A stretch of DNA of 64,000 nucleotides from Rhodosporidiobolus odoratus (taxonomy: Eukaryota; Basidiomycota; Microbotryomycetes; Sporidiobolales; Sporidiobolaceae). The notes under the pieces are model-generated. The model was not told where the DNA came from, made no database searches, and saw only the letters and a program-made list of their open reading frames with translations. The DNA lies in the NCBI GenBank assembly GCA_034387635.1, contig JAOANU010000007.1, positions 682,001-746,000 of the forward strand, written 5' to 3'. Made by a program: the position numbers and the translations under genes. Shown here piece after piece: positions 20,801 to 32,105 of this stretch (positions are counted from its first letter, which is position 1; each line of letters begins with the position of its first letter).

Positions 20801-22216
20801 CTATATCTCTGCCTCTTGCTTGGAAAAGTAGTGTGGAATTAATGCTCCTTAAAAATTGGCAAATCCCTAGGTCTACCTCCAGGCCCAAACTTCCCTCAGC
20901 GCTGCCAAAGCAGCTTGTCCTCGCTTTGTTGTGGTACAGGTTAACATGGCAATTCTTGGCCTGTACCACTTGAAGCAGCTTGTTGTCGCATCTCGCGATG
21001 GAACCGCCCTCGTTGTCCTGACCGGTCGGTTCAACCAACCCTTCTCGACAAGGCTATGGTGATCAGGGTTCACTCGCGAATCTCTTGCAATGCTTCTGCG
21101 GCGCTTCCTACAAATCGGCAGTTCTCACTGTCCTTCCCGCGGCAAATTTGGAGCTGGCAAAGGTTACCAAATTGGAACGGGACAAGCAACGACGGGTGCG
21201 GTCCTGTTCCTGCTGAGCGCCCTTTTGTCCCAAACCTACATGAATAGGCTGATTTATATGCTTCTTGCAGGAGCATTGACTAGCAGCCATTGAAATTGAC
21301 CTTCAACATGTCGCTCCGACCACAAAAGCCCTCTTGATTCCTGCCGATCTAGCAGCATGCGCCGAGCGTTTCAGTACGCTGCTCACTCGCACAGAGCTGC
21401 TAGTGGGTCGGCAACCTCTCAATTGTAACATTGGGAATGAAGCAATAGCAAAAGCGGGAGAGCGGGCTTGCGCGTCAAGGTTGGCGATTAATGCTGAGGG
21501 GGAGGGACTTGTATTGCACATAATTGGACCGGGGGAGAAGCCCAGCAATTGGCACAAGAATCCTCCTACGAGCAAGTTGCGGTTGAAATAGTTTGCTGTA
21601 CTTGCGGGAGGTGTGTTCTGTTTTCTCTGTCAGCCTCTTCCTGATGTGAACTGATCCAAGCTCGAGTCGCAGGTTCCTCAGCTGCACGCTTCCATCAACC
21701 AAACTCAGCACTTCAATTTGCAACAAGAAGCGATTGACGACCTTGTTGTACGTCTGTGTTTCGTCGTTTCCCTTGATTCTGATCTGTACGGTTGCCGGAA
21801 ATCGACCTCAAGAACCGAAAAGAACCGAAATTGATGAAACTTGTCTCCGCTCGCAGGCCAACTCCGTCTATGACTCGTATACAGACGTCTGGCAGCTCCA
21901 TGCCTTAGTGAATTTGTATCCGACGGTTGATGTGCAGCTTGCAAAAGATGGTACAGTTACTTCCCCTGCTTTTTTACAACTTCAGACTCACCATGTCTGT
22001 GTCTTTTCCGGATGTTATTTGCCTATCTCTGCGGAATTACCTTCATGACAGCCTCCCTTCCGCGCATCCTCAACATGGTATCCTTCAGCGCTTGGTCAAC
22101 AAAATGTCCGCTTGGGGCAGGCGAGATAGGGCCGAGCTTTTCTCCTATTTGGAACTGGCGTACACCAGCTATTGCTCGCTTGGCGACAAGAATACCCCTA
22201 GTATGCCGCTCTGGCA

Positions 22217-22677
22217 TAGAGACCTCACCGGAAATTTCCGGAGCGAAAATTTCCGGGTTTCGGGGGTTTCGGAGGGGTCGACCGGTTTCCGCGCATTTTC
22301 CGGGTTCCGGACCCGAAAATCCCGAAAATTCCGGGTTCCGGCTCCGAAATAGACAGTACGGAAGTCGCTGTGCGTAGCTCCGGCTCGTAGGTAACAAGTG
22401 CAATGGTCTGGTCTCATTCCACTGCGCTACCGCACCAGCTATACCGGTCTTGTGTAACATGTCTCTCTATACAGTCTTTTGCCGGTAGGTAACGCAGCAG
22501 GCCCGCCATTTCTACTCCAAAACTTGCGAAACCCGAAATTTCCGGGTCATATACCACCTCAGCCACCTCAATCCGGTTTCCGGTTACTTTTCGGATTCCG
22601 GAGCCGGAACTTCCGAAAACCGCGGAAAGTTCGGGACATCCTAGAAATTCCGCCGGAAAATTCCGGTGAGGTCTCTA
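22217..22677. mobile_element. hAT-like MITE (non-autonomous DNA transposon)
   Basis: 461 bp bounded by inverted repeats TAGAGACCTCACCGGAA (left) and its complement (right), flanked by an 8-bp duplication CTCTGGCA (22209-22216 and 22678-22685). An 8-bp duplication with ends starting TAGAG fits the hAT superfamily. There is no coding capacity. The interior is packed with TTTCCGG/CCGGAA motifs in both orientations, which makes it strongly self-complementary. It lies inside copy B. If the leading T is counted as target, the duplication could be read as 9 bp (Mutator-like), but hAT fits the ends better. Confidence 0.8.
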
Positions 22678-22890
22678 CTCTGGCATTGCCTGCCAAAACA
22701 GCTTACCCTGACCGTGTTCTGTGTGGCCCTGCAGTGGGCGGTTTGGAACCTTACAAGCTGACGGAGATCATTGAGGCAAGCTTCCCAATCAGAGACAAAA
22801 CGGATGAGCCATTGGAGGACAGAGCTGGCGCAGCGCTGCTGGCCAGGGGGACGCCAAGGACAGTAGTGAAGACTGATTGACTTGGCAATC

Positions 22891-24027
22891 ATAAGCTCTT
22901 CTTGTCTCTGGGCACGCGGGAGTCAGAAGAAGGTTGCAGCTAGCAGGAAAGAGGCAAGCTGTTTATACCACCTTTCACAAGAGACTGCATCTGTTCGGAA
23001 CAGCTTGAGAGCGTTCAATCTGGGGGAGAAAGAAACACCTGTGCAATTGGGCAGGGCGCCAAGAGACGCAGGCAAAACTGCGCCTACTTTGGTGTGAAGC
23101 AAGCTGGTCTTGAGACTTTTGCCTCCATTGCAGAAAAAGGAAGAAGGCGAAAAAGAATATGTACATAACTTTTTTGCCGTTGACTCTCGGTATGGCTGAT
23201 CTGGTCAAAAAGTCTAGCTGATGAGCTGCGGTACTCTGTAGGGCGCTTGAGATGCGCTCTTCTCCAGCTCAGAGCGTGCGAAACCCGGTCTCTGATTCTC
23301 CTCTGACTGTGCCTTCACTTGCGGCAACATACGTCACTGAGAAAGAGTCTGCCAACCACGATCTGACAAGTCTGCACTAATGTTTTCCTTGAGGGTCGCT
23401 CATGCCAGTGACATGCTCAACGTTGTGGGAGGCGTCGAGGTTGCGCTTAGCTGTCCAGTCCCCAATCCCGCAGCGGCTCGCTTGGGAATCATTGTTGTCA
23501 CCGCCGCTATGCAGGACAGAAACGCTCATTCCGCTAGACTCTGCCTAGCCTGAGCCTTTTGCTGCTTTCCACACGCCAGAGCATGAGACCAGGATTGCAC
23601 AAATTCCTCCTCCTTCCCTCCTTCCTTCTGGCCTGTCCTGGGGATAAATACCGCCGAACCCTGCTCCATGCCCCGCGGTTGAGTTGCGTTTATGCCTTTA
23701 ACAGGCCCTGCGCTTTTGCTGTCTGCACCCGGACAAGCGTCAGGCTCTTTCTTTTGGAGGTGACCTTCTTACTGTAACTTGCATTCTCCCTTACAGTGCC
23801 CACTGCCCCAAGGTTTTTAAGCACTCCTGGCTCCACCTCGCGTTACTCAGTTCCCAGGCAGCTCCAACTGCCCACAAAGGAGGGCAAAGGCGAGAGAACT
23901 GGTGGTCATGAAAGGCCAGGAGATCCACTCGCATGCCAAGTCAAACATGGTCGAGCTCCTCACTCCCTTCAAACACACAGAGTTTACTTGAATTTATGGT
24001 TTACTGAAAAAGGTTTCTACTAAATAC
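22891..24027. other. No gene seen
   Basis: Contains only short, unsupported open frames. It includes the tail of the copy B region and the upstream flank of the tRNA gene. No repeat or domain was recognised. Confidence 0.4.
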
Positions 24028-24120
24028 GGCGGTTTGACCGAGTGGTTAAGGTGCTGCCTTCAGGTCGCTAGACGTGTACGGCAGTTCGAAAGAGCGAGGG
24101 TTCGAATCCCTCAGCCGTCA
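24028..24120 (+). tRNA. tRNA-Leu (anticodon CAG) with intron
   Basis: A cloverleaf can be drawn. The acceptor GGCGGTT pairs with AGCCGTC (two G-U pairs), and the D arm is ACCGAGTGGTTAAGGT. The anticodon stem is CTGCC/GGCAG with loop TTCAGG-intron-C; the 14-nt intron (TCGCTAGACGTGTA) follows position 37. A long variable arm TTCGAAAGAGC is typical of leucine tRNA, and the T arm is GAGGG TTCGAAT CCCTC. A run of eight T follows as Pol III terminator. It reads CUG codons. Confidence 0.9.
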
Positions 24121-25521
24121 TTTTTTTTCAAATACCTTTTGCATAGACAGTCTCTGGGTCCGTTACTCCATAGACGGTCATCAGGCTCGTAAACATGGCA
24201 ATAGCTACACAAGCACACATTTTCCTCTTCCCAACCCCATAATTTGCGTTCTGGGCTCCGTGGCCACCAACTTCATGGCTGGAAAGGTCAAAGGGCGGCA
24301 TCAGCAGTGGACAAGCGCTGCCTGACTACCCAGGTGGGGAAAGCAAGCCATTTGATGTGCTCGTGTCAATGTCCTGCTACACAAACAGGGTCTCGTGGTC
24401 CAAAGAGACTTAACAGTGATCCTGTGAGCGTGGAAATCGTGAGAAGGGAGCTGGTGACGCGAAGTAGGTTGGGATGAAGGGAAGAGGGAACTTGTTTAGG
24501 TTGGCAGCAGCGGATGCGGAGCTTCTTCTTCAGTTGCTCACGCATCTTACCGCTTGCTGCCAGCTCGCTTCGCCGTCTTCCCATCAGATTTGTCTGAAAT
24601 ATCCTAGATTGCCTGCCTATACTGTATGCTGAGCACTGATGCAGATTGAACAGGGAACAATGGCAAGACCCTCGGTCAGTTTACTCAAGTGAGGCCTTAG
24701 GCTTCTCCCCCTCATTGCCAGAGCACCTACCACCCAGGTAAAACGAGAGATCAGAGCACCAGCACAAGACTGTTCCAAGTGTCCTGTACAGATGTGCTCC
24801 TTCTGAAGCCCAGTGCCTGATGGGGAGGAAATCTATTGCACCTGTGTTCTCCTCAATGAAAGCTCCGGGAGAGCCTTGGCACAGTACAAGGAGGCAAACA
24901 GTAGTGTCCTTTGCTTGAAGAAGGAGCTGGCTATGAGCATGAGCAGCAGAAGGCTTGCCTAGCAGCTTGGGAAGGTCAACCTCTCTGCACAGGCACACTG
25001 TGCCAAGGCTTGATACAACGTTGGAGGTCATATTGTAAGATGCTATGCTTCTGGGGCCTCACTACAACAATAACGGCAGACCAGATACACTGAAAGAGAA
25101 AGTGCCCACAGGACAGAGAAAGGCAAATGGCCCTGGCTGATGGGTAATCTTATGGTCTGAGCACTTGGAACCCAGCTGGACTTTGTTGTGGTCCTAGCCA
25201 GCTAGACCCATCTCAGGGTGTGACAGAGTTGGCTTCCAGGTTCATCAGGCCATATGTCTGCTGTCCAAGGCTTGCACAACAATGATTCAAGCCCATCATC
25301 GAGCACCCACAGACTTGTGGCTGGTGCCTCTTCAACAGCCTGCAATGACTGGGGGAAATGCCGACGAGCGGCGGTGCAAACTTCAAAGTAAAGAGGAACT
25401 TTGAAAGTTGAATTCCATTTCTAGTAACACACCATGGAGAACAACAGAAAGATGATGAGGACGGTGAAGATGGGGGCTCATTGGGAAGAGAAGTGGGCCC
25501 ATCTTTCTGAAGTAAGCAGTC
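24121..25521. other. No gene seen
   Basis: Short unsupported open frames only. A 28-bp motif (about 25346-25373, including ACTGGGGGAAATGCCGAC) recurs at about 33557. It may mark the edge of a decayed mobile element. Confidence 0.35.
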
Positions 25522-27720
25522 TCAATGAGAGCGGCTGTTGTTGTTGTTGTTGTTGCCGTTGCGTGAGTTGTCGCGACCAGATTGAGAAGGTCGCAAGTAG
25601 CTGACGTTGTTGTTGCTCTCCTGTCTACACTGAGGCTGGGAGAAGCCGAACTGAGTTTTGAGCATCTTGAGAGCCTGCTCGATGTTGCGCACTTCCTTGA
25701 CCATGTCGCAGCAAAGGATCTCCTCCTTGCGGTTCCAACCGCGGAGGCCCTTCTCTCGGTAGAGATGCATCTTGATGTCCGAACGCAAAGCTGTGACAAA
25801 GTGTTTCTTGCGTTGCATAGGAGTGGCCTCGTTGAGCCTCTCAGTGATCTCAAGAAGCTTGGTGTCAAATTCAGAGAATGACATGAAGGAACCATCCCTC
25901 CTGCGCTGCCAGAAGGGCTTCCCACTCGACCTCAGCCTTGAGATGGTCATCCTTGTTGACATAGCAAGCGTAGAGCTCGTCGCGGATCCTACCAAGAGGC
26001 CAGGGGGAAGTCATCGTGCGCCAGTCAACCAGTTCACCAGGGAGGTAAAGGTCAAGATCTTTCTGAACCTCTCTGTTTGTCCAATCACCGGCAGCGACTT
26101 TGAGCGTGCGGATGGCAATGTTTGTAGCGTACTGAGAGGTTCCGTGGATCATAGCTGTCCTTAGTTGCGTGCGGAGAGCCATGTATCAGCAGTCGAGTTC
26201 AAGAGGAGAATCCTTCCTTCCGGAATACTTGCGCAAGACTTCCAGCTTGAAGGGAGCCTTGAAGTCCTTGGTAGCAACTCCTTTGAGCAGAGTTCCCGCT
26301 TTCAGATAGGCGTGTCTTGCAGCGCCGGGAATCTCCCAATGGTTGTCATCACTAGACGACTCGCTCGAAGTGTCACTTGAGTCAGAGGTGCTTCTACTCC
26401 TCCACTGCCGGTGTTCACAATAACACCTGCAGGTGTTGAGGTACAAACATAGTTCCCACCACTAGCGGCCATGGGAGCGGAGATTTGAGTGGAAGAACCA
26501 GCTTCAGCCCTGTGGCGATTGTTCTCAGCTGCAACTCTCTCCTCAGTCTCTCGGCACTCCCTAGCGCAAGAAATAGTGCCCATGACGTGAGCAACTTTGC
26601 GGGACAAACGCTCCGGCGTGTCCGTAGCGACCGGAAGCGAACCAAAGGAAATGCCCTTGGGGTGTTTCTCAGTGGTCACGGCGACCTGCCAGTTGTCCTG
26701 CTTGATCAAAGGGAAGTTGGTGCTCTGAGTCTTGAGCGGCGAGGCTCCCTGTACGTCGCAAGCAACCAATTCAGCAATAGAGGAGGCCCTTTCTTCGATC
26801 TTCTCAGGTTGAACCTTCTGATTAATTAGCCTGGCAAAAGTTACTGGGTCCATTCCGGCACGACCTAGCATTGCAAGGAGCTTGTCTACAATGCTAGTAG
26901 GGTCTAACTTGACTTATTGACCCTTGGGAAGCAGGAGAAACCTGGACACCAGCAGCCGCAGCTTGCTCTGAAGTAACATGACAGCCAAGCTCACATTGAA
27001 GGGCCAACAGCAATTTAAGCATGCGCGGTGCAGAAGTGCGTGCAGAAATAGTTTGCCTTCTAAGTCTAAGGTGAAAAGGAGCCCAATGCTTGACAGTTTT
27101 GACTGCATGCTACGTCTGGCTCGACGAGCACGACTTACTCCCCCTAGAGCTAAGTCTTATTCCTCTATTCTCTCGTCCCATCCGCACGGTTTTCCAGATG
27201 CGTCACTCACTCTCTCACTTGCATCCTGCAGACGGATTCTTTTGATGAGACATTGTTGAGTGATCGCTGAGCTGGGCAGCAAGCGGACTTGTAGTTTCTA
27301 GTCTTCACCGCTACATCACCCTATCCTCTTGTCGAATACCAAGCTTGAAACACTGTTGATTGCTTTTGTAGCGGGAAGCCTGAGCAAGTACCAACCCCCT
27401 CCTCCTCCGGCTCGATTCCCGACCTCGCCTACGGCTTGAAGTTGGTGGATCTTGCACTGCATGTGTCAGGAGATAAGAAAGCACCTGCTGTTTCTCAGCC
27501 ACACTCAAATCAGCTTCTACACCGTCAAAGCCAACGCTGCGGTTTGACAGCTGTGCCCTGGCACCCTGGTTTGACATTTCAATCTGGGTTTGCTCCTTGT
27601 TCTGTTGCTGCACCAGAGTTTGCAATTGAGTTTGGGTCTAAGTCTGAGTATATCGCTGTGACTGTGGCTGTAGCTGAGACTGAGGCTGACAATGTCTTTG
27701 ACTTGTATTTTGCAGAACAG
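25522..27720 (-). pseudogene. Decayed retrotransposon gag gene
   Basis: Minus-strand frames fit one broken Gag. From upstream to downstream: a glutamine-rich start (QPQSQLQPQSQ; LVQQQNKEQTQIEM), a middle region (MDPVTFARLINQKVQPEKIE), an acidic serine-rich stretch (SDSSDTSSESSSDD), and then a capsid-like part (FKLEVLRKYSGRKDSPLELD, followed in frame by TGA and YMALRTQLRTAM). After a frameshift near 25900 comes FDTKLLEITERLNEATPMQR, with an N-rich end encoded by a GTT repeat. The order and composition resemble fungal Ty3-like Gag. Two frameshifts and at least two in-frame stops make it non-functional. No matching pol or LTR pair was found nearby, and the family differs from the intact element at 7.7 kb. 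Confidence 0.6.
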
Positions 27721-27880
27721 ATGAAGGGGGAAGAGAGGAGGGGAAAGAGGGGAGGGGAGGGGGAAAGGGAGTGTGAGGGGGGGGTGAGAGAGGAGAGTGT
27801 GAAGAATGGGAGGGAGGGGGGCAATGGTGAGGGAAGCAAGGAGATTGAGGGGGAGAGCGGAAGAAAGAGGAGGCAGGCAG
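27721..27880 (+). repeat. Purine-rich low-complexity tract
   Basis: About 150 bases almost wholly A and G with runs such as GAGGGGGGGGTGAG. Such a tract can form triplex or G-quadruplex structures. No coding support. Confidence 0.8.
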
Positions 27881-28765
27881 TGTTGCACAGAACACCTTTG
27901 GAGCTTGCGTTCCTCGTGTCAACGGGGCGATGTACACCTTCCTGGATGTTTCCAATGCCTTCCATCACGTGCTCACGCCTCCTACCTCCGCAGGCGCTTC
28001 GGCGGGAGTGTCGCCTCCCCCCGCTCGTCCCGCAAGCAGCAGGTTCTTCTAGAACAACCTAGTCTCGTCTTCCATTTTCTAGTTCTCCTCCCTTTGGTCA
28101 TATCATGCTCCGTAGCTCTCTCTTTCTGTTCTTTGTCGAAATCTTATCCTATTCTACCCGAGTGTAGCCTTGTCGTTCCAGCTCGAAGTCCTCGGAAAGC
28201 TTGACCAAGTTTCCTTCTCCGTCTTACAGGCAGAGGGCGGGCAGAAGGGACCGAGGAGTGGGGGGAAGAGACAGGGGCCGCAAAGTAAAGCAGCGTTTGT
28301 ATGTATGCAGGGTAATAGAGCAGCAGAGCGGCAGGGTGAGGGGAAAGAGAGAGAGACGGTCGAGGAAGAACTTTGAGAATGTCTCATCAGTCCGTGGAGA
28401 GTCCGCTTCAACGCAACTCACACTCCGCTCTATCCAGGGTTTGGGGGGAGCAAAAGAGGGCGTCTACAGCTGATACACATCATCACAGTCCAGTGTCACC
28501 GAGCAGTGCAGTAGCAGAGCAAGGTGACCCAAAAGACAAGAGAGACAGAATAAGTTGGGTTATGATCTAGAGGATCCCCAGAGCGGAGGTGCGGGAAAAC
28601 CTGTTCCTGTGCCTCCACACACCTGAGCATGGGGGGGAGGCATAGTAAGAGCAAATCTTCTTCGAAGTTTGCAATGATGTGCCGCACCTCAGGACAACCC
28701 AACTCTAACACTGTATTACTGCCATATATATTAAGCGAAACATAGGGCTGTTATACTGAGAAAAT
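27881..28765. other. No gene seen
   Basis: Several short open frames on both strands without family resemblance or splice structure. Nothing supportable. Confidence 0.35.
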
Positions 28766-28860
28766 GTTGAGGGTTTGGCTGACTGGTTAAGGTGTTACGT
28801 TGCGCCGGGTGGCAAAAGCTGTTGAGGGCTGTGGGGTTCGAACCCACGCTCTTTCGAACC
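28766..28860 (+). other. tRNA-Leu-like relic overlapping the tRNA on the other strand
   Basis: The plus strand has GAGGGTT, TG, then the D-arm-like GCTGACTGGTTAAGGT (box A), and reaches the palindromic GGGTTCGAACCC that also serves as the T loop and box B of the minus-strand tRNA. The anticodon region does not fold well and there is no matching 3' acceptor. It looks like a second leucine tRNA half placed head to head with the real one. Confidence 0.35.
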
Positions 28861-28910
28861 GCCGTTTTGTTTTCCTAAAGACGGCCCCATAACCACTCGG
28901 GCAAACCCCC
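28823..28910 (-). tRNA. tRNA-Leu (anticodon TAG) with intron
   Basis: The acceptor GGGGGTT pairs with AGCCCTC. The D arm is CCCGAGTGGTTATGGG. The anticodon stem CCGTC/GGCGG encloses TTTAGG, a 9-nt intron AAAACAAAA, and C. The variable arm TTCGAAAGAGC is identical to the tRNA at 24028. The T arm is GTGGG TTCGAAC CCCAC. It reads CUA codons. The terminator is weak: no long T run follows directly. Confidence 0.8.
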
Positions 28911-31228
28911 GTCTACATCCGACCAACGTGCGATTGAGCGGGTCCCAAAAGACAGTATAAGGGGGATGCAGCAACCTCAGTCTACAAGGGCAAGTGAGAG
29001 AACAAGAGAGAGAACAATGTTTTCTCCTTTCTTTCATCTGTTCGTCGCTTGAGTGCTGCCCGGTTGCTAGCTTCAGAACTTTGTTGGCCCCACCACTGTC
29101 CGAGAACTCTGTCGGCCTACCCACTGTCAACTGACTTCCCCAGAGTATAATGGAAACACAAGACGTGCAAGAAGTGCTCACCCTCAAGCTGTGAGCGGAT
29201 CTCGCAACAAAGACGGCGCAAGAGGGAAGCGGCGTCCTCAGCCGCACAAGTGTGAGCGAGAGAACAAAGAAGAAGAAAACTTTCTCTCTTTCTCCTCTTG
29301 GTCCGTTTCTCCAGCATTGCCCAATTGCTAGCTCTAGATTGCTTTTCAGCCCTCCCACCGTCCCCAAACATCTCCATGGGTTTCTACACCATGATCTGAC
29401 TGGCAAAACGAGATTTGCGAGGATTGCTCATTTTCAAGCTGCGAACAAGTCTCATGCTGGAAAGGAACTGCTCAGTCGACACCCTTCCTTCTCCAGAGCA
29501 GACCGGGGCTTTCCTTCCTTGCCCACATCTATCCATAGCAGCCTAACTTTGACAGAACATCGCAAGACAAACTTGCGCATGCTGGGAAGGAAAGCCCGGT
29601 CAAATGAGGTTCGTTGACCCCGCTCAACAAGCTGTCCCTTGTGCCTGTTCTTTGCGGCCCACACCTATCCTACAGCTTGACCTGAACAGAATAGTGTGTG
29701 ACAATCTTGTGCCGGGTCACACAAGATTGAACTCACTCGTTAACCTTGTTCCCACTAACAAGGCTGGGACCACAGTGACGCCAGTGTTGCAGTTGCATCT
29801 TCGCTCTGTACTCCCCTGTGCCTCCCATCATCTTCTGCCCCCAGTCTACGGCATTGACAGGGACAAGCACTAGAGCGGGCACCAAGACCTGTTAGACGGC
29901 GGGGCGGGTCTGTCGCGCAATCGTGTGCCACAGCCGTGCTGTACTGCCTCGACCCAGGATGTATATTTGTACTTGTTAGAACAGGGAGTGTATTCACAAG
30001 TGACAGGCCAATGGGCAGTGAGGATCTTGAAGTCTGCTTGTCAGCGAGAAAAAGGTGTCATTCTCAGAGGAAAAAGCAGAAGAGCGGAAGCATGGGCATC
30101 TTCCTTGTCAGGAGCTGCAGTATGTCACTGGGCTGCTGCCCTCAGGCTGTAGCTGGTATCTGCAGCTCGAGAGAGAGGGAAAGAAGCGAAGTTCGCGGAC
30201 TAGACAGGAGATTGGAGGGATCTGCCAAAATGTGACAGCGACATGCAGTGAGGTAAGTTGCAGCTTGTGCTTGTCAGACAAGCAGCAAGCCATGAGCCGT
30301 CAGTAGGAGAGAAGATGAAAAACAGGATGGACCTTCCCAAATGCAAGCGTGTCACTTCGTACCCCAACTTCACTGCACACGCTTCATGTGCCAATTTCCC
30401 GTCCACAAAAAACAGTACACTTTGACATTCAAGAATGGCTAGCCAGCAGCATCATCCACACAGTGCAGCACCACCCTACAGCATACTGCTTTGTTGGCCC
30501 CTCTTGCACCGCCTCGCCATCAGCACACGTACAGTTGCCAGACCTTGGATAACGCCAGGCGCAACTGAGGGGGAAGCGGAGAGGGTACACAGACCAGAAC
30601 ACAAGTGTCACGTGAGGAGGAGGTCACTAAACACGGCCAGAAGAGGGGAAGGGAGCGAGTAGGAGGACAAGAACGAGGATGACAGGCGCGCGGCTCGTTG
30701 CCAGCTCACAGAGGCCGCAGCTAGCAGTTAATTTTTTTTTGAAGAGCAGGGGAAGGACTAGGGAGCGTAATGGATGAAGAAGACGAGATGGCAAGGATTG
30801 TAGGCTCCGCTAGGATCCATTCCGTTCACTAGGAATTGCTAGGATGCATTGGGCAAAATTGGAAGGTCAATCGGCAGAGTTGCTAATGCAGTGGTGGGAA
30901 AAGAAGAAACGAATAAAGGTTTCCCTTGGCTTTGCGTCATACAGGAGAGCATCCTCTACAGCCCTGCTGAGCTTGGCAAGGCTGGAACTACTCTCTACCG
31001 CTGCCATGCAGAGTAGGATGTCTACCGAGAAACTAGGCGACCCAACTGGATCCCACCGGGCGAAATGGCAAGGTCAAAACAGTTTGCCCGGAGAGTCCTT
31101 GCGCGGTCGGGCAGGCACGGTGTGGTAGATGACTTGGCGGAACAGATGTGGGCACCGAGCTATGCATTATCTGGTGGCAGTGTCTTCGGGAGCAAGAGTT
31201 GAGTTGGCGGTGGGGCAAAAAACGCTTG
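28911..31228. other. Gene-free stretch with a decayed tandem duplication
   Basis: No convincing gene. Segments at about 28980-29110 and 29238-29370 align loosely (shared GAGAGAACAA, TTTCTCC, GCTAGC and CCCACC blocks in order), and a further partial match runs at about 29390-29460. This is an old tandem duplication with a unit near 250 bp. A TTAATTTTTTTTTG run lies near 30726. Confidence 0.35.
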
Positions 31229-31634
31229 TACAGTAGATTCCCTCTATAAGAAACACATTGGGAGATGGGGTTCTTGCTTCTTATAGAGGATCATTTCTTA
31301 CAGAGGTTGACCTATACCATATTGTAGCCACTGTTCTGATTCCTCGAGAAGTCCTTTCACCTTGACCATAGCTACTCTGTAAAGCGAGCAAAGCGAGATT
31401 GAAGTTGAGAAGGCCAAATCATCTTAAGTCCAGCCAGTCAAGGTGCGCAGGTGAGAAGGTTGGAAACTCAAGGTTGAGGGTTCAAATTTTCAAATCCGAG
31501 TGCTTGACCTTTTTCATTGGGCTACTCTCTTCCTCAATAGACAGGCAAGATGAGGTACAGTGCTTGCAAGCCTTCAAGCATGAAGCATGTATACAAAGAG
31601 CAGAATCTAGGTCAAAAAAGGGGAAAGGATTTGT

Positions 31635-32019
31635 CTAAGCATCCATCCACTCCTCCATCTCGATGAGGACAACTTTGTCCCTCTCCTCCCGGTCCAGCTC
31701 CGGATGCTGGCACGCAGCTCCAGCAAGGTCAATGAAAATCTCCTCAAAGTTTGTCCTCCTGATCTCAAGCAAGCGGCAGGCAGCGCGAAGGGTTTTGACC
31801 GCCTCGGAGTCCTCGGAGAGGGCAACAGCCGTGACAATCGGCTTGCCGTGCTCTTTGATACCGCCAAGGACAATCGAGGCAAGGACGTCCATAGCTGTAG
31901 ACACGATATGAGATCAGCTAGTACCCTGCCCTCCCTGCCTAGTAAGCGAGAGCGAGAGATGACATACCATCCTGTTGCTTGGCTTCACGCTTGGCTTTGC
32001 TAGCCTTGCCCTGGGCCAT
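31635..32019 (-). CDS. Small unknown protein gene inside the TIR element
   Basis: A 103-codon gene. Exon 1 is 31968-32019 (ATG at 32019) and exon 2 is 31635-31894, joined by an intron with GTATGT donor and CTACAG acceptor. The protein starts MAQGKASKAKREAKQQD (basic), continues VLASIVLGGIKEHGKPIVTA and ends EMEEWMDA. No stops or frameshifts were seen, and splicing keeps phase. I do not recognise the family; it shows no transposase motif, zinc finger, signal peptide or membrane segment. Upstream (to the right) a purine-rich plus strand gives a pyrimidine-rich promoter-like region. It lies between the inverted repeats and so may move with the element. Confidence 0.65.
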
Positions 32020-32040
32020 ATTGAGGTTGGTGTGTGTGTG

Positions 32041-32105
32041 GGGGGGGAGGAGGAAGTGATAAAGAAGAAGAAAGAAGAAGAAAGGAGAGGAAAGGGAGGG
32101 AAGAG
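32041..32105. repeat. Purine-rich simple repeat upstream of the small gene
   Basis: GGGGGGGGAGGAGGAAG followed by AAGAAGAAAG-type repeats. Read on the minus strand it is a CT-rich tract just upstream of the ATG, a common fungal promoter feature. Confidence 0.7.

Larger units (their letters stand above)
19318..22890 (+). pseudogene. Decayed second copy of the unknown long gene (copy B)
   Basis: Collinear with copy A over most of its length but broken. Matches include NQLYEAALQIAGLN (A: HQMYEAALRIGSLN), TEALALKFQEGF, PMHSEYLRRW, DDMYRLQEDIAGN, TQFFHQFP, DVFLQLLPQLGDRTMDLFS, LRPILKRVSAVLA, GTALVVLTG and RLAINAEGEG. Damage includes a frameshift after VVDLK near 20050, an in-frame TAG after SINAYL near 20350, a frameshift near 21050, and stops elsewhere. 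Introns occur at the same places as in A, so B arose by DNA duplication, not retroposition. It carries a solo LTR (about 20574-20800) and a MITE (22217-22677). Divergence from A is high, so the duplication is old. The segment after 22677 is assigned by order only. Confidence 0.75.

Noticed and set aside
22217..22677. CRISPR-like array in the TTTCCGG-rich stretch
   Set aside because: Repeats are short, irregularly spaced and in both orientations, within a transposon; the host is eukaryotic.
31470..31500. B-box-like GGTTCAAATTT as a tRNA gene
   Set aside because: No acceptor pairing and no anticodon stem; just a partial match.
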